This document shows positions 44,272 through 55,299 of a stretch of DNA of 64,000 nucleotides, piece after piece. The first letter of the stretch is position 1; each line of letters begins with the position of its first letter. Where the stretch lies: contig NC_063019.1 of the NCBI RefSeq assembly GCF_020509005.1, positions 2,790,001 through 2,854,000 of the forward strand, given 5' to 3'. This stretch comes from Fulvia fulva (taxonomy: Eukaryota; Ascomycota; Dothideomycetes; Mycosphaerellales; Mycosphaerellaceae). The notes below the pieces were generated by a model. It was not told the origin of the DNA and did not search any database. It saw nothing but the letters and a program-made list of their open reading frames with translations. Made by a program: the position numbers and the translations under genes.

Positions 44272-46010
44272 GGAGTGGAAGAGGTAGAAGGAGCGCAGCG
44301 GAGTGCATGCCGAGGGCCAGCCATGCTCACCTTGTACTTCCAGTCCCAGCACTCATATTGGAGCGCGCAGGTGTTCTGCAGGCCTCGGGCAAGTTTGCAG
44401 GGTGCTGATCCGAGTCTGCAGCCGGGATGCTGTCAGGACTCAGGTAGAACTACTAGCGCTGATGCTCGTCTGTCTGTGTGTTGCTTCTGGTATCACGTCC
44501 CGCACACCGTCGTGTTAGCACGCGTGCAACGGCGGGTCCACGAGTCCAGATCACAAGCCACGGGCAGCAGCGGTCATCCTACAGACTGATGGAGAGCAGG
44601 CCGCAAGCATCGGGACCTGCATGATGATTCTGCCGGCAAGCGTTGTGTGTGTCCAGCACCTATACGGCTATACCGCAGCAAAAGCTTTGCAGCTGTGAGA
44701 CGTCTCTCTTGGTGCGGCACGGCAATGCCCCACCGCCGCTCATCTCAGGCAGCATCATCAATGCGAGACGTGACATTGGCGATGGCGTACGGAGGGTCGG
44801 GTTGTTGGTGCGGAAGACAACAGCCCTGGAGGTGCATCCTCCTGCACACGCGATTGTTCCCCAGCGGCTAGACCTAGTTCTGGAGAAAAGCCACCTTTCG
44901 CAGCACGCGACAGGGTTCATGCTTCACAAACACGCCATCAGCAGGAGCATGTCTCCGTCCGAGGCGTGCAAGGCGTCGTTGGGAGACTACGCTGCACGAG
45001 CCGGTCGCCACAGCCCTCGCCTCGTCTTTACAATCCCTTCAAAGACCATCTTCTTCCTATCATGCATGAGCAACAGTCTGAAACGGAAGCGAGAGTGCCA
45101 ATGCCTTGGGACAACACCTCGTATACGGTATACCATGCTTCCAGGCTCATGCACTCGGAGACGATCAATTCGGCATCGAGACCGCCACTAGAGAATGGCG
45201 AGCTACAGCGTGCATGAGATAAGACTTTGTCACCTCAACATGTCCCTCGTGCACCTCGCCAACAGTCTTCTCAACAGCTGCATCGGAAAGCAATCAGTGA
45301 CTTCGAACACTGACAGCACTACAGTACCGATTGCCCTGTGAGTCTACAGCAATGAGGCTTGCGCCATGCATCCCAACCCAAGCTATCACTTGCACTACCA
45401 AACATGACATCTCCAGCACACGTCTTCATGCAGCGGCACAGCAGCGCCAGCGCCAGACCGGACCGAGCGTACGAGATGCAGAAGCTCCATCGAGAACCAA
45501 ACATGTTCAAGCCACATCGTCGTACGGGCCTTGCTTCAGACTTCAAGGAAGAGCATCAGGATTTAGCATGGCACTTTGCGGCATTGACATCTCACCCTTC
45601 TCGCTCAGAACCCACCCAAGCCCCCCCCCCCCCCCCCAAGAAGCAGCCGACCGAGCATCTGCGACACCTTTTATGGAAGCTTTGTGTCCAGCCAGGATCA
45701 TTCATCACCTAATGCAGAACCTCGAAACCATAGTCTACAAGGTCCGTCGTCAAAACGTTGAAGCCGTCACACAGGACGTGGGAAACACCCCACGCCTCGT
45801 ACTACGTCGGCGTCTACAAGCAATGAGGCTTGCAGATGATGATTCGCGTAGATCGCTCCCTCTGCAGTGGAACCAGACGACTTCACTTCCCCGATGCTGG
45901 AATTCATGCCTCATGCTTCATTGGTCTCGTCACATTCTGTCTATCGTACACTGCAAGATCCCGCATTCGGTGATCTTGAGCTGCTTCGTCCAAGCCTCAC
46001 GCACCTCACC
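44272..46010. other. Gene-poor interval with C17 tract, TSC1 to DCL1
   Basis: About 1.7 kb. The longest ORF, 44643-45191 (plus), has no family or core pattern. At 45621-45637 there are 17 consecutive C bases. The phrase CTACAGCAATGAGGCTTG near 45345 recurs with one inserted A near 45818, a small duplication. The TSC1 promoter should lie near 44272-44700. Confidence 0.45.
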
Positions 46011-49000
46011 TCAAACCTCGCACAAGCCAGGAGCACAATCCACCATATCGCCCTGCTCCGGCTGTCCCTCCAGCAATGTGACCGGACCGTGCTCATCATC
46101 TACCTTACAGTTGCACCGGAACTTCGCCCGATACTCGAATGCGACCAAACCCTCGAGCACTTCGAGCGCTTTGTTCGCAACTCTCAACCTCGCGTACCTG
46201 CCACTCTTGCCGCTGCTATGGGCCACGATCTGGTCGTGAATCATGACTACAGCAACCACATCCTTCCTCTCCATCCCATCCGCACTAGGCAACTCCTTCG
46301 CCATGAGACGATAGTCCATGCATCCGAAAGTGGTTTGCAGCATGTTATGCAGATGCGTGCAGGGGTGGTTGTTCGCGAATGTGTCGTATATCTTCATGTC
46401 TTCGAAGTACCAACGGACGTGCTCGTCGAAGAAACGCTGAACTTCGGCGTAATTGAAGTCCGAGTCGATGAAGACAGCGCCGATGTATGCTTCGACGATG
46501 TCAGGAAGGCACTTGGGCGGGTCGCTAACCGTGGTCCAGTAGTCTCTGCTCTCGCCGGCGACACGTCTGGCTTCTAAGAGCTCGATGGCGTACTCGCGGC
46601 ATTGGTGCTCAAGCTTCGCGTGATGATGACGAAGATGCTTGTGGAAGCCAATGTTGACGCAAAGTGCTCCCAGGAACTTGTTCGACACCATGGCCATCTT
46701 GTGCTCGGTGAGCCAGTGTGGGTCCTTGTCCGGGTACTTGTGAAAGAGGTAGGTGATGCTGGCCATGTCGAGGAGCGCATCGCCCAGGAATTCCAGGCGT
46801 TGGTAGTTCGGCACTTTCTCGTGCATAAAAGGCATCGAGGGATGCATGAACGCTGAATAGAGCAATCGTGGGTACCGGAATCGATAGTTGTGCTCGAGCT
46901 CCACCTTGTTTACCAGATCTTTCTGTACCGCAGTGGCTTCTTGAATCTGGTAGGCCGGCTTCACATAGGCTGCTTTGTAGTCATCCCATGTCAGCATCTT
47001 GTGATCTTGGTTGTTAACGAGCGTCGTCACGGCTCGTATGGCGCTTTCCCAGTGCTCGGGCTTCCAAGCGCCTGGACGGTCATGAGTGATGAAAGCGGCT
47101 CCAATAAGCGCCTCGCAAACATCTGCAATGGTCTTCTCGCCAAGTGCATGATCTCGGGGCTCGTGCCACATCACCTTCTCCTCGCCTTTGACAACACCAG
47201 TGCCTGCCAGCAGCTTCATACCCTCCGGATACCATAATCGCCGATTGAAGGCCAAGCTGCGAATATACTCATAGAGCTTGAGCTCCCTAGCAGTGTGAAA
47301 AAGGTTCTTGTTGCAGAGCATCAGCATTCGGCGAACGTGGAACTCGAACTCGTTCTCGTTCGGATTCAGGATGAATGTCGACAGAGTCGTGGCCGTCTTG
47401 AGAAAAGTATCTCCGATGAACTCCAGGCGCTCGTAGTTCTCGCCCATTCCACGCTGGAAGTTCACCTGCTCTGCTGCTTCATGTTCACCTGAGTTGTCCG
47501 AATCTTTTGTGAAAGCAGCAAGCGCGAGCTCTGGCCCACATTCGACTCCAACAATGTCGCAGCCCTCTTGACTGATTAAGTGAGACTCGAACCGATATAT
47601 GATTGCTGGCCAGATGAACAATGGTGCTGCAATCTCCGGTCGTAAGGTCGAGATACGCAGTGGCTGTACGCACAGAAATGCTTTGGTTATCTGCTTGACT
47701 TCTTTCTGCTCCGGGGGCGCGAGCATATTCTTACGTGCTGTCAAGATCTTCTCTGCTTCGACAACTGGCTGCTGTCGAGACCAAGTAGCATCTCGCTCTT
47801 GTCGAGCTTTCTTCCACAGGCTGATACTGTAATCCAGGATTGTGCCAGTAAGCTTGGACTTTGCGACACCTTCAGGAATTGCATCTGTCGCCTTCTTCGA
47901 AGGGTCAACGCCTTTGGAGTAAAATTTGCGACTACCATCCCAGACATCGACCAGGAAAAGATTCGTCAGATCCTGTTTAGGCGTTTCGGGAGTCCACTTG
48001 CGCTCTCCAACGACGAACACATCATCGAGAAGAGCCCAGTCGATGACTGTGTTGGGATCGCTGTTCGCAATGTGCTCATTGTCGTTGTCCTGACCAGAAA
48101 GCTGCACTGTTGCAGGTGCTAGCCAGTACGACATCTGGGCACTGTCCTCTTCGTACAATTTGCTGAAGACATCCTCGAAGACCCGCAGTGTGAACTTTGT
48201 GAACTGGGCAAGCTCGTCACCTCTCAGTACAATCGGCTTCGTCAAGCTTCTTGAGACAACGGACTTCTTACGACCGTCGTTCAGGTGAACCGAAAATGCC
48301 GGAAAGTTGGGCATGCGTGTCCTGGTCAGATAGGCGATAGATTGATGTGGTCGATCAAGACCTTTTGGAAAGTCGACGACCGTGACATAGAGCTGACCAG
48401 GAACATTCCCTCTCTGCTCCGCCCATATGCTCGGCTTCACACGCATCGCATACCCGCGCTGCTTCTTCATGTCCACCGCCAAAAGGGCGTCGCGCATGGC
48501 TGGCAGCTTCTTGGTGTACGTTGGCATGAAGTAAGCGTCGAAGTAGGCTAGTTTGCGAAGTTCAATGCAAGCGTTGAACGCCGCAGAGCGCTTTGCAAGT
48601 CCCTTTCTGGAACGGATGAGGCCGACGACTGACCGCACAGGAGCGTTGTTTGGCAGCATAACCTCCGCTTGGAACTTTTGGCCACGAGCCTGAACCTCAT
48701 ACGTTGGGTGCTGCGGCTCATCGCTATCGGTGGGGATGGCTGAGACAAAGTTCGCGATGTAATTCAGCGCGTTGCCATAGGTCAGTTTCGCTCCAGACGT
48801 GGGCTCTATGCGGACCTGAATGTCTTTCTCCCTCTCCAGGAGCACTTCGAGATGATCTTGGTTGCCTACAAACAGAAGGACGTTAGCTATGCTCGAGGAC
48901 CACGTGGCAGTGTCTTAGACTATGGTGGACCGCGTGAGATATCCGCTGCACGACGCGCTCCATGTTCACCATAGTCTTGACGCTGCTTCGTGCCTGACAC

Positions 49001-51012
49001 CCTTCAGAAACGTACCTTGTAGTTTCCGATCTTCAGGCAGTTGGTCGCAGAATCTGCGCATGCTGGTCTCCTGCCAGCGGACCTCGCCAAGAGTTTGTTG
49101 ATGCGCACAATTGCCCTTCTCGACCATGTGGATGAACTTGGAGTTCTGGTTCCTAGCACGACCACGCGACTGGATGTACTGGATCATGGTGTTGTACATG
49201 TCGAATCGAACGACGAGGTTGCAGTCTGGCACATCGAGTCCTTCCTCAGCGACAGAGGTGGCAAACAAGCAATTCAGCTCGCCTTTCCGGAACTTGATCA
49301 GAGTGAGGACTTGCTGTTTGAAGGAGACAGAATCCTCGTCGATGCCACCACCGTTCGAGCCAACCAGAAAATGGCCTTTCAAGTGGTCGGTCCCTACCTT
49401 TCCTCTCAGTCGAGTGAAAAGAATGTGTAGTAGGCGTGCTGTGTACCGCCTGTCAACGAAGACGATCGCGCGATGATTGGACTCGCGCTCGAATTGCATT
49501 CGAAGGTAACGGTCGAGCTGATGCACCTTCGAGCTCAGATCCGACTGCCATGAGAACTCGTCGAGAACATGGGACTGCTGCTGAATGTAGTCGGTCGCAT
49601 GCTGGACTTCTTCAACGGCTTGATCGAGCTCGGCCAATTTTTGAGTGCCTTTACGCGCATGCCACTTCTTTTCGACCTCGACTGAGTACCTCCTAGATTT
49701 CTCAGGCGACAAAGCGTGAAGAAGAAAGGCGTCCGCACACCAGCGGCCAAGATGACGCGCCACTTCTGCGGCACGCTGGAAAGTAGGCGCAAACACTTCG
49801 ATGTGCGCGAATCGTGACTTTAGGTCTTGCAGGAGAGGTGTCTCAAAGCATCGTTGTGGCAAGGCATCGTACCGCAGGATCTCCTCGGTGATGCTTTTGG
49901 TGGCTTCTGCAAGGCTCATATCCTACGAAGTGTGTCAGTCGTACCCAAGAAGCAGGTGGCAGCGCCTTGAACCATGCTGCAAATAGTGGAGGGAAGCGCC
50001 TCGTGCAGTGGATGCCTCGCACGCTCCACTGCAGTCTAGGCCACGGCTCGATGAGTGGCACCCTTCACGAACGTACCTGAGTCGTAGCAATCTTGCAATC
50101 CAGGAGGCTCTCAAGCTCCGACGCCGCCTGAATAACGTCGACCTTGGCATCGATTGGACTTGCAGTCATGCCAAAAACACGTGGTCGCAACTCGCGTCGC
50201 TCGGGTATATAGAAGTCTTTGATGATTCTGTACCTGTCAGTAATGGGCCAAGATATGAGGGAACGGCCATGAGCAAACCTGGCGTAAGAGTGGTTCTTTT
50301 TGGTGTGGTGCGCTTCATCGAAGATCAAAAGGTTGATCTGCTTCATCGACAAGAAGCTTCGAGACAAGCACTGAAAGAGGATCTCGGCAGTGCACACCAC
50401 AACTTTGTTCTCGTGAAAGATTTGAGTCCAGTCTCCTGCGCTGTATCTATCGACATTGTCGGCACCGCAAAGGCGTATGACTTTGTGATCCAGGTTGCAC
50501 TCCAGAACGGAGAATTGCTGATAGACCAATGTCACCGATGCGACCAGGAAGAAGGAGATTTTGGGTGGATGACCAGCTGCTCTCCTCTCGATCTCATTAT
50601 CAATGACCCAGCGAAGCAGTAGCACGGCAATCAGTGTCTTGCCAGATCCAGTATCGAGCACGGCGATGGTGTTCTCTTTCTTGGCACGTTCAAAAAGCTC
50701 GATCTGATACTCTCGTGGATTCTTGACGATCTGCGTGCCTTGTTGTTGCTGGGCCAATAGCGAGTGAATGGACTGCTGGTCATCGACCTCCTCCTTAAGG
50801 CGGCCGTCCTTGGTACGTGGCTTGCGTGCTTCTTCACCAGCTGGACTGACAAGCCATGACTCGAAGATGGCCTTTTGAGCGCGTCTCTTGAGTTGCCAGG
50901 TGTTGGCTGGACCGGTCACTGGTGCATCGTCTTCGGCATCAGATGCTACAGAGCTGGCGTCGCGCTCATCGTCTTCCGCGTCTGGTACGCGTAGCAGTTC
51001 TGGCGCGCCCAT
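46011..51012 (-). CDS. DCL1: Dicer-like protein 1
   Basis: Exons 51012-50077, 49922-49016 and 48865-46011 give 1565 residues, near the size of Neurospora DCL-1. Order: DExD/H helicase with motif I DTGSGKT (residues 120-126) and DEAH (232-235); helicase C half with FATSVAEEGLDVPDCNLVVR and QSRGRARNQNS; Dicer-dimer dsRNA-binding fold; PAZ-like region; RNase III domains with NYERLEFIGDTFLK near 1090 and NYQRLEFLGDALLD near 1300, both keeping the acidic residues; a short C-terminal dsRNA-binding part ending YRAKFRCNC. It cuts dsRNA into small RNAs in RNA silencing. NPREYQIELFERAK favours DCL1 over DCL2. Introns are 154 and 150 nt, three times the local norm, and resemble each other. It is divergent from TAP42. 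Confidence 0.95.
48866..49015 (-). other. DCL1 intron 2, introner-like
   Basis: A 150-nt intron, donor GTACGT, acceptor TTTGTAG, joining EDRKLQG to NQDHLEVLL. It contains a perfect 11-bp inverted repeat (48917-48927 with 48967-48977; AGACTATGGTG/CACCATAGTCT). Its first 20 bases match intron 1 of the same gene at about 17 positions. Confidence 0.7.
49923..50076 (-). other. DCL1 intron 1, introner-like
   Basis: A 154-nt intron, donor GTACGT, acceptor TTCGTAG, joining KIATTQ to DMSLAEATK. It contains a perfect 9-bp inverted repeat with a 12-base loop (50004-50012 with 50025-50033; TGCAGTGGA/TCCACTGCA). Parts of it align with intron 2: the donor end with GAAGGGTG, the AGACT region and a CTGCCAC block near the 3' end. 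Confidence 0.7.
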
Positions 51013-51315
51013 GCTGGCGCGGTGGTGTTAGTGCTGTGTCAAGTGAGTGGAGATGGAGCAAGCAAGCAGTGGTGGTGTGCTTGAGGAGCAAGAGGTGGGC
51101 AGGCTAGGTGCATGCTAGCTTGCATGTATGTTTGGTGTGTTGGAAAGACGGCGTTTGTGTTTGGCGCTTTTGTACCTGGCGGTGTTTTGGCGCGGCAGGT
51201 ACGCCGGGTAGATCCCTGCATGCACGCCACGTGGGCATGTGATCTGCGAGAGGTGAGGGACATCTTCATCTTCCCTGGTATCACCACCTGCTGTGTTAAC
51301 GCACGAGACAGCATC
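51013..51315. promoter_or_regulatory. Divergent spacer between DCL1 and TAP42
   Basis: About 300 bases with both promoters. It has a near-palindromic stretch at about 51109-51127 (TGCATGCTAGCTTGCATG). The TAP42 frame is open upstream of its ATG to 51112, but the Tap42-like sequence begins at 51316. Confidence 0.45.
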
Positions 51316-52380
51316 ATGGCAGAAGAACCACGGAGTCTACGATCAGCATATGCCGAGGCAGAGTCGAAACGAAGTACGATCGAGAACAGCTTCAGCAGCC
51401 ACTCAGAAACATTCCAGGAGAGTCTGCTTGCCGCAATACAGCTATTTGAACAGTGCGTCAAGATTGCAGATCAGATCTCGCTGTTTAGTCCAAACGAAGG
51501 CCTGGAGGACATCACCTCGACCGATCTACAATATCTGCTGCTCAACTACCGAGTCGCCGAGCTGGTTCTTCGAATCAATGGTTACGAGCAGCGCAAGGCC
51601 AATCTTCAGCGAGCTCAGAAAAGCTATGAAAAGTACCTGAAGCAGCTGGACAATTACGACCTCCTCTCGAAGGACGATGCGAAGCTCCTCGAACAGTACG
51701 ACGAGTCGCCCACCACCTTCTCCACGGCATCCACCACCGATCCAGCATCGCGAAGAGATGTCAAGATCAAGCGCTTTAAGGAAGAGAAGGCGATGAAGCA
51801 GAAATTGGAATACCTTCGGCAGAACCCGAAGACAGTAGACAACGATGACGGTGTATACCGCGACTTGCAGCTTACTAACATAGCGTACTGCACGCATCAG
51901 ACTTTCGCGTCCCTGGAGTCAATAGCTCAGGAGCTGCACATATTGTCCCTCGCACCACCTGCGCCGCCTCCCGACCACAGGCGGCAGCCCGACGACGTTC
52001 GCGATCGGACGCGACAACGCGATGGGTACAGTGAACGACTGGACACGCCTCATTTGTCAGCTGGTCTCAAGAGTCCACTGCTGGACAAGAACGGGAAGCC
52101 GCTGCGACCTTTTACTTTGACAAGCAAGAGGACGGAGTTCAAAGATGGTGTCTTCAGACCGGACCATAGCTTGCCTACGATGAGTATTGACGAGTATCTG
52201 GAGGAGGAGAGAAAACGAGGAGGCATGATCGATGGCGGCGGACCACAAAGTCAAGTACAGAAAGTCGTAGACGAGGACGACTACGATTTGGCAGATCAAG
52301 AGACCATGAAGGCGAGGGAGTGGGATGAATATGTCGAGGCGAACCCGAAAGGAAGTGGGAACACTATCAACAGAGGATGA
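51316..52380 (+). CDS. TAP42: TAP42/alpha4-family PP2A-associated protein
   Basis: A 354-residue intronless frame from the ATG at 51316. The N-terminal TPR-like helical bundle is clear (LLAAIQLFEQCVKIADQISL, DLQYLLLNYRVAELVLRING, LQRAQKSYEKYLKQLDNYDL), and the phosphatase-binding surface carries the conserved basic patch RDVKIKRFKEEK. The C-terminal motif PRPFTL-like segment reads GKPLRPFTLTSKRTEFKDGV followed by FRPDHSLPTMSIDEYLEEE, which is diagnostic for Tap42/IGBP1. In yeast Tap42 binds PP2A and PP2A-like catalytic subunits and acts downstream of TORC1. Length is near yeast Tap42. Confidence in the family is high. Confidence 0.93.
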   Translation: MAEEPRSLRSAYAEAESKRSTIENSFSSHSETFQESLLAAIQLFEQCVKIADQISLFSPNEGLEDITSTDLQYLLLNYRVAELVLRINGYEQRKANLQRAQKSYEKYLKQLDNYDLLSKDDAKLLEQYDESPTTFSTASTTDPASRRDVKIKRFKEEKAMKQKLEYLRQNPKTVDNDDGVYRDLQLTNIAYCTHQTFASLESIAQELHILSLAPPAPPPDHRRQPDDVRDRTRQRDGYSERLDTPHLSAGLKSPLLDKNGKPLRPFTLTSKRTEFKDGVFRPDHSLPTMSIDEYLEEERKRGGMIDGGGPQSQVQKVVDEDDYDLADQETMKAREWDEYVEANPKGSGNTINRG

Positions 52381-52942
52381 TCAAGGACATTTTGAGAGGA
52401 TAGCAGTATTGCCATGGCCAAGAGGTCGGACATTCAACGAGGGAGTTTAACCAACGATCCGTACATCTGAGGTCCGGTTCAAAGACATGGTCATTCGCCT
52501 GCAACCGGAGAGCTGGAGTCTGGCTACCAATGCAAGGCCCGAAAGAATGCCAGCGCCTCTCAGGGTTGGCTAAGCAGACCTTCCGGTGTGACTATACCAG
52601 ACCTTACCCGATATCCTGGCAAGCCTGGTTGTCAAACCCCGGCTTACCGTCTACGGCATCGATGTCCGATCGGCGATCAGCTTGGACGTACGGAGCGAGC
52701 GACACTGTGCATTCTGTCAAGTGCGCACAATGGAGGGAAGCCGTATATGTAGCCCCATACTATGACTTGCTATAATGTACGAGATCGAAACCGTAACGTG
52801 AGTTCAGATTGTCTTCGATACCATTCCATATCAGCCCTGTCAAAACCCACCCCGCCTCGCCGACTCGCCCCCACTTCACTGCTCGAGCCGCATCAGGGTC
52901 CCGATTGTTATGTCTTCGGATATCGTCTCCTCTCATCCATCC
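52381..52942. other. Intergenic, TAP42 to FAD1
   Basis: About 560 bases between two plus-strand genes, with TAP42 3' sequence and the FAD1 promoter. The short open frames are not supported. An upstream in-frame ATG of FAD1 at 52910 lies here. Confidence 0.45.
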
Positions 52943-54021
52943 ATGCTGACTTCAGTTCGTTTGTTGTACAGACAATGCGCTCGTAATACTCGGCTTTCCT
53001 TACCCTCAGCCCGCACTTCGACGTTCACTACATGTATACGAAACCCGATCTCGGCAATGCGCAGCGATGAAGGGACCTCGGCGAAAGCGACAGCACCACC
53101 GCTGAAGGACGAGATCAAACCGGCGCAGTCGTTGGCGGAGCAATGTGAAAGGATACATAAGAGAGTGTATGAGCTGTTGGGGAGAGAGCCGGAGACGGAT
53201 AGGATACGGGAGGTACAGAGGCAGACGAGGATCAGTTTGGGGGTTATTGGGGAGGCGTTGGAGAGGTATAGGTAAGTCGACCCGGAGACGCATTGTATGG
53301 AATACGGAAGGAATGGTGCATACTAATGTCTGTACACTATAGCCTCGATGCCCTCTCCTTCTCCTACAATGGCGGGAAAGACTGCCTGGTGCTCCTAATC
53401 CTCTACCTCGCTGCTCTGCACACCCACGCTACCGGCCAACCGCACGAACCATTGGACAATGGTCTTTCGAACGGCTCGCAACAACAAACCAATGGCTCAC
53501 GACCATCACCAAAATCCCGAGCATTCGCCCTCCAACCCTCCCTCCGCTCCGTCTACATCGTCACACCCAACACCTTCCCCTCCGTAACCTCCTTCGTCGA
53601 CCACTCGGTCCAGAAATACCACCTCTCCCTCGCTCGCTACTCCCTCCCCATGCGTGCCGCCTTCACCGCCTACCTCGCCGACGCGCCCTCAGTCAAAGCC
53701 ATCTTCGTCGGCACCCGCCGGAACGACCCTCACGGCGCCGCTCTCACATATTTCGACCGAACAGATCATGGATGGCCCGATTTCATGCGAATCCATCCTG
53801 TGATCGATTGGCATTATAGGGAGATTTGGACCTTTATAAGGGAGTTAGATGTGGAATATTGTGAGCTTTATGATAGGGGGTACACGAGTTTGGGCGGGAT
53901 CGATGACACGCATCCGAATCCGAAGTTGAGGAGGGAGGGCAGCGAGGGGGAGACGTATAGGCCGGCGTACGAGTTGCAGGAGGATGGAGAGGAGAGGGCG
54001 GGGAGAGATTTTGGGAGGTGA
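52943..54021 (+). CDS. FAD1: FAD synthetase (FMN adenylyltransferase), PAPS reductase fold
   Basis: Exons 52943-53271 and 53343-54021 give 335 residues; intron 53272-53342 has donor GTAAGT and a CTAAT branch. The splice produces LDALSFSYNGGKDCLVLLIL, whose SYNGGKD is the ATP pyrophosphate loop of this family. Later conserved blocks are SVYIVTPNTFPSVTSFV, IFVGTRRNDPHGAALTYFDR, DHGWPDFMRIHPVIDWHYRE and IWTFI, ending with YTSLGGIDDTHPNP. It makes FAD from FMN and ATP. The catalytic part starts after MRSDEG (53057; 297 residues), the size of yeast Fad1. From 52943 the extra 38 residues (MLTSVRLLYRQCARNTRLSL) look like a mitochondrial presequence: Arg-rich with no acidic residue. Either start may be used. 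Confidence 0.9.
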
Positions 54022-55164
54022 TGATGACGATCTGTTGAATGAGGATTGTGGGGCTAAGAGACGAGATATGTGTGTATATGAAGCGATTGACATTCTCCGG
54101 CCCCTCTTTGTTCTTGAGTGAGCTATTGGACAGCATACCCTGTGAGTATGGCTCAGCGCTACCGGAGGGGCTTGAGGTCCGACTGGACTGTTCGTCCCCG
54201 ACGCTTGAGGAAGGCTGCTTCATACAATTTTGATCATTCACAATCTGTGTTGACATGGAACCTGCTCCAGGACCCATTCGCCCCAATGCTAGGAAATAGC
54301 CAGTGGTAGCTCCCAGTTACCGACTATCAGCTGAAGCTGCTCGACAGAACCCTGGCGTGCAAATCGCTTTGTGGGGTTTGCTCAGAAGCTCGGCCTCGAA
54401 GGTCATATGCAGCAACAGATGGGCTTGCACCAGGCGTGGTTGCGAGGACTGAGCTGAGCCATAGCGGTGGGGCAGGGACAAGTCATTACGGTGGGCTGGA
54501 TGTTGGGTTAGTGAGTGTTCTACCAGCAGAGCACGAAGCGGCTGTCTGGGACTTACGTGAGTGGGACAGTCAGTGGCGGCGACGAGGTCGATGGATTTTG
54601 CGACTTTGTCTTGGGCCCTGTCAGCGAGGATCTACGCAAGTGTAGGCATGGTCGGTGGTGCGAAGATGTTTGATGGTGCTAGGATGTTCTAGGCTTGTTG
54701 GGTGAGTCGATCCTTGGTTTCAAGCGCGGAAGGGTCGAGACTTCCGTTGTCGGTGGTTCGGAAGAGGTTCGACTGATGTTAGGAGAAGAAAGAGCACGAG
54801 GTGCATGAAATCTTATAGGTCTCGCCGAGACAGATCATTCACCTGCCATCATCACGTGGAGCCGCACAGACGCAACTCGAAGCCGATACACTCCACTTCC
54901 AACTTGATCAACCGAAGCATGAATGCAATTTGCAACTGTGATACGCCTCTTATTCAAGCTTTCGTTTCTGCTAGTAGTCTCGAGCTCCAAGCATCTCTCC
55001 CAGACTGCACCTCGAGGTCACTCTGGGGACGAAATCCCCAGCTCGCGATGCCCTGCTAGCCATCCATCATCCTTTAAGCATATGTTTGCCCCTCTTCTGC
55101 CCCCTCGCCCGATTCTCAAAGGCTCCATAGTCACCGTGATACTCAGACAAAGCACCAAAGATCT
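54022..55164. other. Intergenic, FAD1 to hAT element
   Basis: About 1.1 kb. No recognised gene or RNA. The short ORFs are low in conservation cues. It borders the hAT target-site duplication. Confidence 0.45.
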
Positions 55165-55172
55165 CCTTCAAG
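55165..55172. repeat. hAT target-site duplication, left copy
   Basis: CCTTCAAG directly before the left terminal inverted repeat; the same eight bases follow the right end. Eight bases is the hAT-superfamily size. Confidence 0.9.
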
Positions 55173-55192
55173 CAGTGAGTGTATTGGTATGG
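55173..55192 (+). repeat. hAT left terminal inverted repeat
   Basis: 20 bp starting CAGTGAGTG and ending TTGGTATGG; it differs from the right end at position 10 (T against A). Confidence 0.92.
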
Positions 55193-55299
55193 TTACCGGT
55201 ACTCATCTTGTCCATACCATACCAATAACCTATAGCTGAATAAGCCTACCAATACATACTAGTTGGTGACCACTTTCCTAATTAGGAAGGTCTGTATCT

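Noticed and set aside
44272..44352. Longer N-terminus for TSC1 starting at 44352
   Set aside because: The extra 27 residues are not Tsc1-like, and the ATG at 44271 is the first before conserved sequence.
44643..45191. 182-residue plus-strand ORF
   Set aside because: No recognisable domain, basic and Ser/Arg-rich composition typical of a shadow frame, and overlapping frames on both strands.
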